Part shown: positions 10,994-23,446 of the stretch, one piece after another | How positions within the stretch are numbered: the stretch's first letter is position 1 | Layout: each line of letters begins with the position of its first letter | Origin: Strigamia acuminata | Lineage: Eukaryota; Arthropoda; Chilopoda; Geophilomorpha; Linotaeniidae | Assembly: GCA_949358305.1 (NCBI GenBank) | Contig: OX442314.1 | Coordinates: forward strand, 18,595,060 to 18,655,059 | Direction of reading: 5' to 3' | Length of the DNA: 60,000 nt | Translations under genes and position numbers: made by a program | The notes under the pieces: model-generated | The model's input: the letters and a program-made list of their open reading frames with translations, nothing else | Database searches by the model: none | Told to the model about the DNA's origin: nothing

Positions 10994-13900
10994 ATGAGGT
11001 ACATAAATTTAAAAACAGAAGCAACAGACCCGTATGAAAGAATCACTTCGTTAGGCTGTGGGCCTAATTTCATTCTCAATCGAAGAAGTGATTTTGAATC
11101 GATGATAAAGGATCAAGTAATAAACGATGTGTGTAGAAGATTTGTATATTTTAAACATGTTTTGAATTGTTAGGGTGTGACATTTTGGTTTCGATTCTGG
11201 TTATCCTTTTGTGAAAACCCAGGATGCAAGGAACTGAGAAAGGTGCCATAAAATAAGGAACAAAGAAACAAAATAGCAATTTACAAGATAAACAATAAGA
11301 TTAAAACAATTATAACTATTTAGATTCAAGAAAAATTTCCAGATATGAGCAGCTATGCTAATATTCAAATACACAAACATTTTCTAGAAAGTAAACAGCG
11401 AGTAGTGCTATGCAATATTCTGCTATTTGTACCCAAAAGAAATGTATTTTCTAATTTTTTTTTTTATAAAAATCAGGATCTAACAAAGAAGCAACAAAAT
11501 ACTGTCTGGATAAAATTACTAAACTTTCAAGATACTCAAGTAAAAAAAAGTACCTTACAAATGCTTTTATCTTAATTACAAACTACAAATATTAGGTCAA
11601 AAAAATCTTTTCTATGAAAACTTTGAAGAACAAGTACAAGATGTAGTAAGTTGTTATAAACCAGGCATATTCATTTTGATGGCATCCCCCAGTGCTAAAG
11701 TTCTGCAAAGTTACTTCCAAAAATACTTGTACATTCATCTTCAGATTCTTCACAGATGCGAAAACAAATTAGAATTTATGATAAATTTTCTTGCACTTCT
11801 GGTATTACGAGTCGATCCGAGACGGGTATAAGATTATCAGGATAATTTTTCCTTCTCGAGTAAACCGACGACTGATGTTATCACAAAAATTTAATTCAAA
11901 ATCAAAGTTTCGTAAAAACTTCTAGAACTTCAGCACTGGTGTTAGTGCCATACTGTAGTGAAGTTGACAAAATTGTAGCAGACTTCCCTTTAGTATTGGA
12001 TATATTACTGAGTTAGTACTGTTTGAACCCAAGTTTTGTCATTTGTACTCTGTTAGGAATAAAATAAACATTAAATGGGTGAAAAAACATGCTAGTTACA
12101 CACGTGTATCGTGTGTTAATGTGAGTAGCCTAAGTTCACTAATCAATTCCATTTTCATTTATTAGTTGCAGGAATGCGCCGAAATAGCTTTTGGTGCTAG
12201 AATTTGCACGCTGTTTTACACATGGTTAATTGCAAGCAAAACCATAATTACAAACCAAAACTACTGGTCAGTACCCACCAGATACAGGAAAGATAATTTT
12301 AAACCGGGAATACTAGAAGCATTTCTGGTTGACAAATGGGAGGATAATTTGCTATCACTTTTGGACTTTGGGCACATAAAACCGAAATGGCTGAACACAT
12401 TATTGAAGGAAAGTCCTCTTTCAATGGAACGCTATTTGAAAGGACAAGACATAAATGAGTTGAATAACTTAACGGAACAAATAAAAACATACAGACGCAG
12501 ACGCAGACTGCAGGTTGAGGCAGCTGACGAACCCTTGAACAAAACACAGGCCGAAATTGGAAAATTAGTAAGTTAATAAGTCATTATTTTCATTTCGTGT
12601 CTAAACGGTTACGTTTTCTTATCCCAAAGCTGATGAGTAAAAATGGCAGCAAAAGTCGTAGCACAAAAAATGATTCAATTAATTCACGTAAAGCGTTAAA
12701 TAAACGACAGTGCGCTTATTGTCACACGTTTGAGTACATCTACGCAAAATTTAAAAAATGCAAAAAGTAAAGGTTTTACGACGAGACAAGTAAATTAGAT
12801 TCACTAACTTTGTTAAAACACATTTTTTCAGATGTGAAATCGAAACATGGAAACACCCAAGATACTATTGCAGTGATAGTTGCCTTGGTAAATAAATTGA
12901 AGTTGAACCAGTTTGATCTAACAATCATAGTACCTCAATATCATTTAATCGTGTTGAGTGAAGTTTGTTCATTTCATCGTCGATCATTTTGTCTCCTGGG
13001 TCGTCTAACTGAGCAGAGAGGCGAGTCCCCTGCTCAGTTTTCACCCACCATGCCTTAACTGGGCCCCATAAAGTAAAATATAGTTAAACAAATCAAACTA
13101 ACAAGAATTCTGTTTTTAATGATGAAAAATAAATCCTAACTGCACAGGATAGAAACGACTCACCATGCTGTTCATACAGTTGACCAGCATGAGAACAGTC
13201 CCATCAGAAAACGTGCATTGACCATAGTCAGTCCATCCGTGGAAAAAAAAACTTCCCTTATATACCGCAGTATCACTGTATTCAAGGAAAATTTATATTT
13301 CCACCAGCGTACCTTAACCCTAGCAGTACAAACCTAAAATAAATCCCTTACTCACCCAACTCGGGTCATTTTTCACCTAAAGTCAAAAAGAAATTTCCAA
13401 AAATTTCTGAAAATGATTCTATTCTTTGACTATTTCATGTTTATGAAGAAATTTAACCAATTCGGTATTTGTCGAATGAGTGCAACAAAATAATTGAGAT
13501 TGAATTAAAAAGGAATTTTGTGATATAAAAATTTTTAAATTTTTAAATCTATTATTTTTTTTATTGTTTGTTATGATGTTTAATGAAAATACCTGAATTT
13601 AAAAAAGAAAATTCCATTAGTTTCCGAGAAAACAAATAAAATTGCCCCTTGGTTGGGGCAGGGAGGGTTAATCAGGCACGGGTAAGAAACAACTGAGATT
13701 CCCAACAGCAGTGACAGACTGACCAGGGTATCAGCTTGACGGATGGCAAGTGGGCTCTCTGGGCCCCTGATAAAGTGGGCCCCTTAAACATTAAACACTA
13801 TGTTAAAAATATAGTAGAAGTTCCAATGTTATAGTTCTCGGTGGACCCTCTCTGTCTTTTGACAACCAATATTTTTATACCCAGTCTGCCACTCCCCAAC

Positions 13901-14318
13901 AGGCCACCCATGACTCATTCAAGTACAGTTTCGATGGCAAGAATATCTGCCACCCACCTCCAACTGGGTCGTTTTTTGATGTTTTCCCAGTCCTCATGGA
14001 AATGCTAGGTTGGGTCCTCAGGAAATTCGTCCCACGGACTGCGCTTGCATATCCTCATAACCCTCATGGTCATGCATGAAATAATGACCGTAAGTGTAGT
14101 AAATACAAAAATGTATACAGTTAATGGGTTTAATTGTGTACAATCACAATTTTTAGTAGATTTTTAATTAAAATTAATATTTCTCGTAATAATAAAGTTC
14201 TTTATTTCACAATTAATGATAGTTTGATTTTTCAGTGGAACATTGGTTTCAAGTTCACCAGCAAGAGCATAACAAATTCAATAATAACGTGACAAAAAAG
14301 TGCATTTTAGATGACTAA
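10994..14318 (+). CDS. Array copy C: complete MYND-finger family protein (349 aa)
   Basis: Exons 10994-11116, 11174-11242, 11324-11390, 11477-11539, 11596-11645, 12166-12567, 12630-12766, 12832-12887 and 14236-14318 (1,050 nt). It starts MRYINLKTEA with CGPNFILNR; exon 2 has FWFRFWLSFC and PGC; exon 6 has LQECAEIAFGARIC and YWSVP. The finger is intact: CAYC, KCKK then C, YCSDSC (followed by L where most copies have Q), and W-x3-H-x3-H. Intron 8 is unusually long (1,348 bp), splits the finger before its last two His ligands, and carries an hAT-type insertion at 13709. A stretch of basic residues (YRRRRR) lies near the end of exon 6. Confidence 0.86.
13709..13894. mobile_element. hAT-type MITE with 8-bp target duplication
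   Basis: The 186-bp element has near-perfect terminal inverted repeats (CAGTGACAGACTG at the left end; the right end reads GAGTGGCAGACTG on the other strand). It is flanked on both sides by CCCAACAG (13701-13708 and 13895-13902), the 8-bp duplication typical of hAT transposons. It carries no coding capacity and sits in intron 8 of copy C. Confidence 0.88.
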
Positions 14319-14628
14319 AGTTTTAAAAATGTTGCCTGCCATTATTTTTTTTTATTATCTCCACTGTCTGAATTAATAATTACATTAAACTTGTGATTGA
14401 CATAAACATTTCTGTTGTTATAAAATAATCTTTTTAAAAAAAAATTGAATATTTTTGAATAAAAATAAAATAAAATATGAAGTTAGACTTTCTACCAACA
14501 GGAGGAACATAAACTTTTACATAATCATGACAAAAATTTTGTGTACTTGATTCAAAGTATCAATAGCAAATAACCCCATTTCAAAATTTGTGTGGCGTAT
14601 CTGAAATTCAAGAAACACGTGCTGCAAA
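14319..14628. other. Spacer between copies C and D
   Basis: AT-rich 310-bp spacer. AAAATAAAATAAAATATG at about 14461-14478 may serve as the polyA signal of copy C. No clear TATA box is seen before copy D. Confidence 0.4.
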
Positions 14629-16638
14629 ATGCGATTTATTGAGATAAAAAAGGAATTACACAAGAAGAGTCCATACGAGACAATATTACAATTTGGATGT
14701 GGGCCTAACTTTGTTCTCAATCGATGGAATTCATTTGAACAAATGATTAAAGACCAGGTCGTTTAAAATAATCAATAAATAAATTACTCCTGCTTTAAGT
14801 GTCAGCAGGCAAACTAATTTCCTCGTTCCTATCGTATTGATTACTGTTTACCTTATAGGGTGTAACATTTTGGTTTAGATGCTGGCTAACATTCTGTTTC
14901 AACCCTGGTTGCTCCGATCTCAAAGCGGTATAAATTATATCATCAATCATCTAACAATTTCAATGGCTTGTCTAAAACATAGGTACAAAACCAGTGGCCA
15001 GAATTAACAAGCAAAGTGTTCATAGATATCCATAACAGGTTTTTGCAAGGTATGGTTAACACGTGATTGTAATGTGTGCTATATCACCAAATTGTTTGCT
15101 TTACTTTTAGGATCTACTCAAGATGCTTGTAAATATTGTGCCCAAATTATTAGTAGAATGCGTGTGACTTCAGCAAGTACGTCCAAAATACAAACTGCTC
15201 TTTTTAAATCTACTTTTCTTTTATTTATTCAGAAAAGGAACCAAGTGTCAAAGCGATGGACAAGTTTTCATTTTTAGAACTGGTAATGTGCAGAGTAATA
15301 AATATAGAAAAATATATTTATTTCTGTCTCTCCTTTGTAATTCAGTTACAAGAATGTTGTGATTTGGCGTTTGGGGCTACTCTGTGTGTCGTGTTTTATA
15401 GATGGTTGGTTGCCAAAGATATGGACTCTAAAAATGAAATATACTGGACCATTCCTAAGAAGTTTTTGGATCGATATTACAAGCTAAATACTCTCGACGA
15501 GTTTCTTGTCTGTCAATGGGGTGAAAATCTAGCCTCACTTATGGGTGTCAACGAGCGGCGCCTGCATTGGTTGAAAAGAATGATACTGCATGGAAAAAAG
15601 GAGCTCGATTCGACGAAAAAAGATGGCAGTACAACCAAAGACAACTTGAACGTATTTATTGAAAAAATTGCAGATGTTATGCGGATAAACAAGCGGAACT
15701 GGAAAAATGAAATCGGTTTAGTTGATGAACCGACTACTAAACCAAAAAATTTAATCGACAAAAAGGTGAAGTGAACTGGCTTATACAAATATGTTTACAA
15801 GTCTCGTTATTTCGCAAACCTCATTTTCTGTAGAGAAATCGCCTTGAGAGTACAGTCAACACTGAAGACAGCATAACTACCAAAGAAACTGTTGCTTCAA
15901 AATTCAAAGGCAAACGCAAAAAATGCTGGTATTGCCATGTTTACGAAGGAATCCAATCAAAATTTAAAAGATGTAAACAGTAAGTAAACAAAATATAAAA
16001 TCAACATTGTAAGTTTTAACTTGATGGGCCCTTCAAGGTGTATTCACACACTGATTCGTTGTCGTACAGGTCCATTCAAAATTCAAATTTACTACTACTT
16101 AAATTACTTAAAGAAGTGAATTCTTAATTGAACACACATTGTAACGAACAAAAAACAGAAATTGTAATTCCGGAAAAAATGGCAGTTTTGAATAAGAGCC
16201 GCGGCTCTTACTTGATAAAATACGGTACACTGTTTAATCAAATATACATTAATCATTAGTTGTGGGCAGTGTTGTTTAATTAACGTTTCTGGTGCAGTTT
16301 TTTTTTCGTTCTTTCGTTTGGTGTTTAAAATTTTTTTTTTACATCATATCATATTTAGAGAAGTCATTCTAGACTAATAAGTTAAACTTTTGAAGATTGA
16401 ATTTACTTCATTCTTAATTCATTTAATATTTCTAACAGATGTGCAGCTGAGAATTGGTCATTACCAAGATTCTATTGCAGTGATGAATGCCAAAGTATGT
16501 ACAGCAAAGTGCTAATTGCATAAATGTTTAATTATCTTTTTAACTAATTTTTCAGTTGAACATTGGTTTAAATTTCATCACAATGAGCATTGTCAATATA
16601 TACAAAACCATTCACCTGCAACCACCTCTACGTTTTAA
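14629..16638 (+). CDS. Array copy D: complete MYND-finger family protein (361 aa)
   Basis: Exons 14629-14757, 14859-14927, 14983-15049, 15111-15176, 15233-15282, 15346-15765, 15834-15979, 16439-16494 and 16556-16638 (1,086 nt). It starts MRFIEIKKEL with CGPNFVLNR; exon 4 has DACKYC. The finger is the most typical in the array: CWYC, RCKQ then C, ENW, RFYCSDEC, HW and W-x3-H-x3-H. The core lacks the usual FKPG (it reads YYKLNTLDEFLV). The initiation codon at 14629 is chosen because it begins the conserved MRF-I/V block. Confidence 0.88.
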
Positions 16639-17045
16639 ATTTTTTTTTTTAAAGAAACTCTGCTTGGCTTCACTCGAGTATCTCATTTTTCCTTTGTCTT
16701 AATTAACCAAACTTTGTAGAAAAATAATTATATTTGTTTTCCAAATTTCGATAAATAAGAAATTAAAAATAAAAAGACAAGAGAAGTAAATTTACGTTAT
16801 TTCTAAATATATTCTTGAACCTTAGCACAAGCACTGAAAAAAATTAACTATAAAACTGAAACTTTATCATACCGGTGCCGGGAGTGTTAACAATTACACA
16901 GCAGTCTGTTATAATAATCAAATCCACAACATTATTGTAAAATTCTCGGCATAAACCAAAAGCCTACACCTTGACAAGGCTTTTAAAACTAAATTTAGAG
17001 CAAACTGTGGATGAATTAGGAGTTGTTATAAGCCAGATATTCAAA
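16639..17045. other. Spacer between copies D and E
   Basis: AT-rich. GAAATTAAAAATAAAAAG near 16758 holds an AATAAA that may end copy D. No gene seen. Confidence 0.4.
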
Positions 17046-20000
17046 ATGAGATTTGTCCAGTTAAAAAAAATACAAGAGAATACTCCGTTTGACACAATAC
17101 AACAATATGGCTGTGGGCCTAACTTTGTTCTGAATAGAGAGAAGCACTTTAGACTAATGATGAAAGACCAGGTAATGAGAATATACTAATTATAAGAGTT
17201 ATTTTTCCATCCTAGTGAGGAATAATAACAACAGTTATAGTGAATAGTTTGTTAGTTAATTGTTTTTTATGTTAATTTTAACAGGATATGGTATTTTGGT
17301 TCAGGTTTTGGCTAACATTTTGCTTTAATCATGGCTGTCACATTCTGAAAGCGGTATCTAGAAAAAAATTAATTGATATCTTTACTACATTTATTTATGC
17401 GGTTCTTGAATTTGTTAAATTGCAGGTTCAAAAACAATGGCCCGAAACGACGAGTTACGCCTTTATAGGCATACATTCCCAATTTATTCAAGGTAATCGA
17501 AATGCCAAATCAACATTTAATTTATGAATAATTTTCGTTCTAAGGATCGGATCAAAGTCAGTACTGCATTGATGTAATTAAATCAATGTGTTTGAGAAAC
17601 TCAAGTAAAACTGTTTGTACAATTATTATAGTACAAGCTATCTTTGATCATGTTTTATTTTCTAGGTTCAAAAAGTCCAGTTTCAGACGCAAAAAATAGT
17701 TGCGAGTCTTTTGCATATGTGGTAAGTAGTACTACGCTTACTGTATGAATAAGGAATAAGAAAAAAGAGGAAGTGCTCAACTGTACTTATACCCACCAAA
17801 ATATTCGTCTCGTCGGGGGCTATAACTAAGTCCTGCTCAAATGCATAAAATCGGCTTTCAAAGTTTGAAAAACCTAAAGTTTGGATCATAAGACGCACAC
17901 CCCCCCCCCCCCCCCATTTTTGGTCTACTTTTCCGAGTAAAGTGTCTTATGGTCCATAAAATACACTATGTACGGAATAGGGTTACAGGAAAAAATAGTT
18001 TAAAGATGTTAGGCCGAATTCGCAATCGCCTTTCTCAGCCGTTAACCGCCTAATTCGTATCGCAGTCAATCCCACACATGGTCCGGCTGCAATGCCGTTG
18101 GGCACGTCACTGAGAGCAGTATCAGAGACCCAATTTCCACAGCTAGAGAATGAAATTGAATTTTACACTCAAAACCGTGGTAATGTATCTCCACACTGGT
18201 GCAAATAAAAAAAATTACAGGACAGGTATCTACCGTAAGCACTTTTCCCTATTTTTCTGATTCCCCTTATTAGAGATGTGTCCGGTCTAGAGTCTACCGT
18301 GTCTTCTTTTCTAAGACAAAGAGTAATTTTTCTGTTCTAACTACACTATACAGCTGTCTGGATAGCGCATGTCTAAACCACACAGCCTTGACTAAATAAA
18401 ATTGTATATATAATAGTTTATTCATTCATTTAAAATATAGTTACAAGAGGTTGCAGAGATAGCATTTGGCGCAGCTCTGTGCGAAGTATTTTATAAGTGG
18501 CTGTTTGCCAATGAAGTTAAAGACAACACTAAAAATTACTGGACTATTCCAAAAGCGTACTTGTACCGTGATTTTCAACCAGGAATACTCGAAGCATTTC
18601 TTGTCCAGCAATGGAAAGATGACTTAATTTCATTTCTCGGTGTAAGTTTAAGACGGCTCCCGTGGTTGCTAAAATTATTACATGGAGGCAAGTTTAAAGA
18701 CCACGCCGCTTGGAGGCACGATTACTACGTATTTATCGAAAAAATAACGGACGTCATGAGTAAACAAAGAGACCAAACAAGATTGGAAATTGAAATGGCT
18801 GATGAAATGTACAGTATCAAGAAGAGATGCACTGTTGGAAAACTAGCAAGTGTAATAATTTAAAACATTAAATTTTGAATTAAATGTTGTGGTTTTTTTT
18901 TTTTTTTCAGATAATAAACCAGCAAAAATGTGATTTTTCTATACCTAAAGAAGAACCCTCAAAAAATTGTGTTTTCCAAGTTAAAAGATCAAAACGGATA
19001 TTTCACCAATGTTCCGGCTGTCTAGAATATGAAGACATCTATACAAAATTTAAAAAGTGCAGGCGGTATACAAAACAAACAAACAACCACTAAATCTTTA
19101 CTTTACTTCTGGAAGATGATGTTTTGGCAATAGTATCACGAACCAAAATGTTCATAACCAACCAAACCGACATGTTCACAAAGAACATAGCCACTTAAAT
19201 TTCACTAAACCTTGTGTTTGTAATACTACTTTAGATTCTTCATTGAAGAAACCTAATTTTTGTTCAGTATTTAAAGAAAATTCATGGTCTACCTCTACCT
19301 CTACCTCCTGCCCCAAATGTCTAGTTGAAAGAAGCGAATTGGCTCAGACTTTGGATGAAGAATGGCTCACGGTGGCAATCACTTGTTCCCACTAGAGAAG
19401 TTAAACCTTCTGGAAATTCCTGTTGTCTAGTTCTTCATTCGATTTAAAGTATACAGTCAAGCCTCGTGGAAATGAATCGCGAGGGACCAAACAAAATCAG
19501 TTCATTAGAACGTAAGTTTATTTAATCAAATTTTTTTTAACATAGTGTTCGATGGCCAACCAACCAACCAACCCATTTTTAAGTATTCTAATAACTAATT
19601 TCGTTATATCGCGGTTCGTTAGAACGAGGGTCGACTGTAGTACTGTTTCAATGGGAAGAACATTTAACACCCACTTTCAATTGAGTTTTTTGAGGTTTCC
19701 CACTGCATGTTCCTTGCATTCCCTTAAACCAGGGGTCGGCAACCTGCAGCTCTTTCGATGTCAGAGAACAGTGAGAATAGGTGGAGTAGAGAGTAGACAG
19801 ACAGCTGACAGCCGTGTTAGTGGCTCTTTAATTGTAACTTTTGGCTCTTCCGTCTCAAAAGGTTGCCGACCCCTGCCTTAAACCCCAGACAATACATACA
19901 ACCAAAACATCATCCTCCAAAGTCAATCAAGTGAACTATTGATTTATTTTTTAAATATTTCTAAATGTCTACAACTTTTTCATGTTCTTTCTAAAGATGT

Positions 20001-21476
20001 GCTGCACAAAATTGGAGAGAACCAAGGTTTTATTGCGGTGATTCTTGCCAATGTGAGTGTACAGTAAAGATATTCAATTTTGTAAAGAAAAATCTCTCGA
20101 CAACTTGCATATTTTCCAACGAAAAATTCTGTATTTACCATCAATTCCATGATAAGTTTTTTTTTCAGTTTAGTCTAAATTTGATATTGAAGTAAATTCA
20201 GTAAACTCCCTCAAGATTGGTCAGATGTTTAGCCCAGACAAAGCTGTCTGATAAAAAAGAAGTTCCAACTGACTTCACCTAAACTCTATCTGCTCAAAGA
20301 ATCCACTAGTTCTCGATAGAGGTTTTGTGATTGCACTTTTTATATGTATAACTTACGAGCTATAAGTTATTAGTTCATTCATTTTGCAATTTGCACTTTT
20401 TTGTAACATGTAACTTTTACATATAAAAACTAAAAGTGACATCTGTTGTAACAATTAGGCATTAATGTGATCGCTGTTAGTGTTCCTAAATTTTTATTTC
20501 TTTTCTTTTCTTTTATTTATTCATTTATTTATTTTTATTTCTTAATAATTTCTTAATAATAGCAGCTCAAAGTATATTCCAATGTGCAACTGGGCAGGGT
20601 GGAAATTTGTACATTTATCCTGTTCCAATATTATTGTTTTGTATTATAATTGTGTGTGTGTTTGTGTTTTTTTTTCGTCCAAGCGTGCCTCATTCAAGCG
20701 TGCCTGGGCCGGGCGCGCCGCATCCAAGCGCGCACATCTACACTTAATCCCCACGTGTTTTGTCCCTGTAATGAACACCATGACCAGGTTTAAACCTCGA
20801 TTACCACCCCGACTACCTCAAACTCCAGTCATTTCAGTTTATAACTTTATTTACGACTATGTCTGTGTGCTATCTATCACTAAAAAAAATGTCTTAACTG
20901 GCTTTGACCAATTGACCATTGCGTACACGAAACCTATATGTATAGGACAACGTATAGTTCTGTTCTATACGTTCATTTTTACTTATAACTTATAAACCTA
21001 TAACTTATATCTATAAGTTATAAGTTGGATAAAAGTTGGGAAAAAAAATCCAATCGCAAAACCTCTATTGACTGGTTGGTTTGTCAGTATGTCGGTAATA
21101 AGGAAATGATCATCTCAGCTTTTGGAAATACATGCTAGACAATGAGTTTTTCTTGGTTGCAGAAACTTTACTCTTCTAATGTAAGAAATAGCCAGTAGCA
21201 ATTTGCCCTTTGACCAATGGGAATAAGTAGATTCGGTGTCTGCAAAAGATAACTTTTGCCTAAATAGTTTTTCTTAAAAATTAATTGCACATTGACAAGC
21301 ATAAAATCTCCCAATGACCGTAGTTGTTTCTTTTAGTTCAACATTGGTGTAAACAGCATGAACAAGAACACATCGAGTTCTTGAGTAGGAAACGGCAAAA
21401 AGAAATTTCTACTGCTGCGGAAAAACTACCTATTTACGCACTACCGCATCCAGACATTGATGCTTATACTAGTTAA
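17046..21476 (+). CDS. Array copy E: complete MYND-finger family protein (379 aa)
   Basis: Exons 17046-17171, 17285-17353, 17426-17492, 17545-17604, 17666-17721, 18441-18851, 18911-19065, 19997-20052 and 21337-21476 (1,140 nt). Start MRFVQLKKIQ at 17046 rather than an upstream in-frame codon, because the family block begins there. The donor of exon 6 (after 18851, gtaata) is the least certain junction. The finger is intact: CSGC, KCRR then C, YCGDSC, W-x3-H-x3-H, with a 46-codon exon 9. It is the longest gene in the array because introns 5, 7 and 8 have been filled by transposons (19454-19637, 19730-19875, 20317-21067). AATAAA is at 21586. Confidence 0.83.
17897..17916. repeat. Poly-C run in intron 5 of copy E
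   Basis: About 20 bases, almost all C. The flanks read GGATCATAAGAC on the left and GTCTTATGGTCC on the right, an inverted pair that suggests a small decayed element around 17,883-17,957. Confidence 0.6.
19454..19637. mobile_element. TA-flanked MITE, pogo/Tc1-mariner type, copy 1
   Basis: 184 bp with inverted ends (CAGTCAAGCCTCG on the left; CAGTCGACCCTCG on the other strand at the right), flanked by TA at 19452 and 19638. The internal block GTGTTCGATGGCCAACCAAC is shared with the element at 54306, which has the same length. It lies in intron 7 of copy E. Confidence 0.82.
19730..19875. mobile_element. hAT-type MITE with 8-bp target duplication
   Basis: 146 bp, terminal inverted repeats CAGGGGTCGGCAACCT/AGGTTGCCGACCCCTG, flanked by CCTTAAAC at 19722-19729 and 19876-19883. 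This terminal sequence and duplication size are typical of the hAT superfamily. It is non-coding and lies in intron 7 of copy E. Confidence 0.92.
20317..21067. mobile_element. 751-bp inverted-repeat element in intron 8 of copy E
   Basis: The ends TAGAGGTTTTGTGATTG (20317) and CAATCGCAAAACCTCTA (to 21067) form an imperfect terminal inverted repeat. Subterminal repeats of TATAAGTTATAAGTT type occur at both ends. The centre is GC-richer, with a GCGTGCCT repeat near 20690-20740. No transposase frame is seen, so it is non-autonomous. Confidence 0.7.
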
Positions 21477-22184
21477 AATATTCATTAAATTTCTATTTGT
21501 ATGTGTAGGCCTACTTTTCTGTTGTACATTAAAAAAAACTAAATTTTAACATATTTCTTGCTAAATGAAGTGAAATTAACTCTATAATAAAGTATCCTCT
21601 TACCCCATTGTGTGAAATAAGTCTACTTTATTTCTTAGGCGTTTAGAGACGCATTACCCAACACACAAAGATTGATGCTCTCAATCTAACAAGTAAGTGG
21701 TAATCTATTTTAAATGGATTGTAATTTGTAAGATCCACCTAACATCAACCAAGATTAAAGCAGCAATGTCACTTATCAAAATGCAGGTGAAGATGTAAAT
21801 GCTGCCACATTGAAACAAGAATTCTAATATGTATGTAAATAAAATAATGACAATTTGTGAATCAATCTTTCCTTTTTGATTCTATCAACGCCTTTAGAAT
21901 ACACTTGGCAATACCCAAAGATACAAATTGAAGAAGCAATGATTACACAAATGACAAAAAGATTTAATGAAAGAATCTAATTTAAACTGCTAAAAGTCCT
22001 ACATGAAAATATAGAACTCACAGTCAAATAAGTCCTGAGAATGCCCTCTCTTGGCATGCTTCAGATCTAAAAATTGTTAACACGTCACTATGACAACAAC
22101 CTTTTTAAAATTGTAAGAGTGAAAAAAACGTACATCACCACATTTGCCAAAAATTTAATCCAAAGACAACCCCGTAAAAGCAAC
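21477..22184. other. Spacer between copies E and F
   Basis: About 700 bp, AT-rich, with the polyA signal of copy E at 21586. A few exon-like strings occur but none has the family motifs. No gene called. Confidence 0.4.
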
Positions 22185-23446
22185 ATGAGGTTTGTACGGC
22201 TGCAAAATCGGAAAAAGATTCCTCTCGAGGCAGTCCTCTATTATAAATGTGGTCCTCAATTTGTCGCCAAACGACAGACAGTGTTTGAGTTTATGTTAAA
22301 ACAACAAGTAATTCCAACATTTTACCAAATGATTAATGGTTATGATACATAACCAATTATTTTTGTTTGTTTTTACAGAGTTTTACATTTTGGTTTAGGT
22401 TTTGGTTAACATTTGCTTGCTGTCCGGTCTACATCGAAGTTAGCGTGGTAAATATTCATCATACTACGTAATTACCACTTCAGATATTTAAAATACTTCT
22501 AATTTTAGATTAAAAACAAATGGCCAGAACTTTCAACTTACTTAACCTTAAACATATACAGACATTTCTTGCAAGGTTTTTATTTTTATTTTTTACTGAT
22601 TTCTTTCTTTTTCGCCCTTTGAAATATCCAAATGTGTCGTTTATTAGTTCCCGTGTCAGCTAGACATAGATATTGTATGAATTTGATTACGTCACTAAAT
22701 ATAGCATCTTCAGGTATCAATAAAACCGTATTACCCCGCTCTGGAGAGTACACCCTAAAATTGTGAGCCCGATAATTCAACTTTTATGGCATGTCAATTA
22801 GATCCCCTGAACTGGTAAAACTCGCATTTTAAGGCGTACCCTACAAAGCAGGATAATATGGTATAATTTTATATTACCATAAACCTCTGATTAAACGACC
22901 GGGCGTTTAGTCTTTTTAAGGACCGGACCAGGTCACAATTCGGAGTTTTACGGTAAATTTTCAAGAAAAATAACATACTTTATATTTTACTGCTTAACAG
23001 AAAGAGAATCGAATCTCAGAGCAAGATCTACCGAAGATTTATTTGAGTGTTTTCATAGGAAATTGAAAGAATATTGGGAAATGGCGTTTGCAATTGCCCT
23101 TTGTGATGTTTTCCACAAATGGTTGCTCTCCAGTGATATGCACGATAAATCTCAAACGTACTGGTTTCTTCCTAAAAAGTATTTAAGCCCGGATTTTAAG
23201 CCGGGTGTTTTAGAAGAATTTCTTACTGATGAATGGAACGAAAAACTGTTCAAACTACTCGGTGTTGACAAAAAGCAAATTCCATGGTTTCGCGATGTCG
23301 TGTTAACGAACGGATTTGTGAGACCGATTAAGATAGTCAAAAGTAACAGAGCCGATCGGTCGGCTTATATAAAATACATTCAATTGATTACGGAGATTAT
23401 CATAACCCAGAGAAAAAAAATTCAAGAAGCAGAAAATACTTGTTAA
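22185..23446 (+). CDS. Array copy F: short paralogue without MYND finger (234 aa)
   Basis: Exons 22185-22307, 22379-22447, 22509-22575 and 23001-23446 (705 nt). It starts MRFVRLQNRK with CGPQFVAKR; exon 2 has FWFRFWLTF but loses PGC. The last exon opens in the phase of exon 4 (STEDLFECF) and runs without a break into the exon 6 core (KEYWEMAFAIALCDVF, YWFLPKKYL, FKPGVLEEFLTDEW). Introns 4 and 5 are therefore gone and the exon 4/5 linker is shortened. It stops with TAA just after the core, in place of the usual exon 6 donor, so no zinc finger is encoded. An exon-like stretch at 24108-24196 could be an alternative 3' exon, but this is weak. It may be a dominant-negative type product or a decaying copy. 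Confidence 0.75.

Noticed and set aside
14517-14720. Antisense open frames overlapping exon 1 and exon 6 in several copies
   Set aside because: They are shadows of the conserved sense exons.
16971-17045. Earlier in-frame start for copy E
   Set aside because: The family's conserved beginning (MRFVQLKK) is at 17046, and the upstream residues match no other copy.
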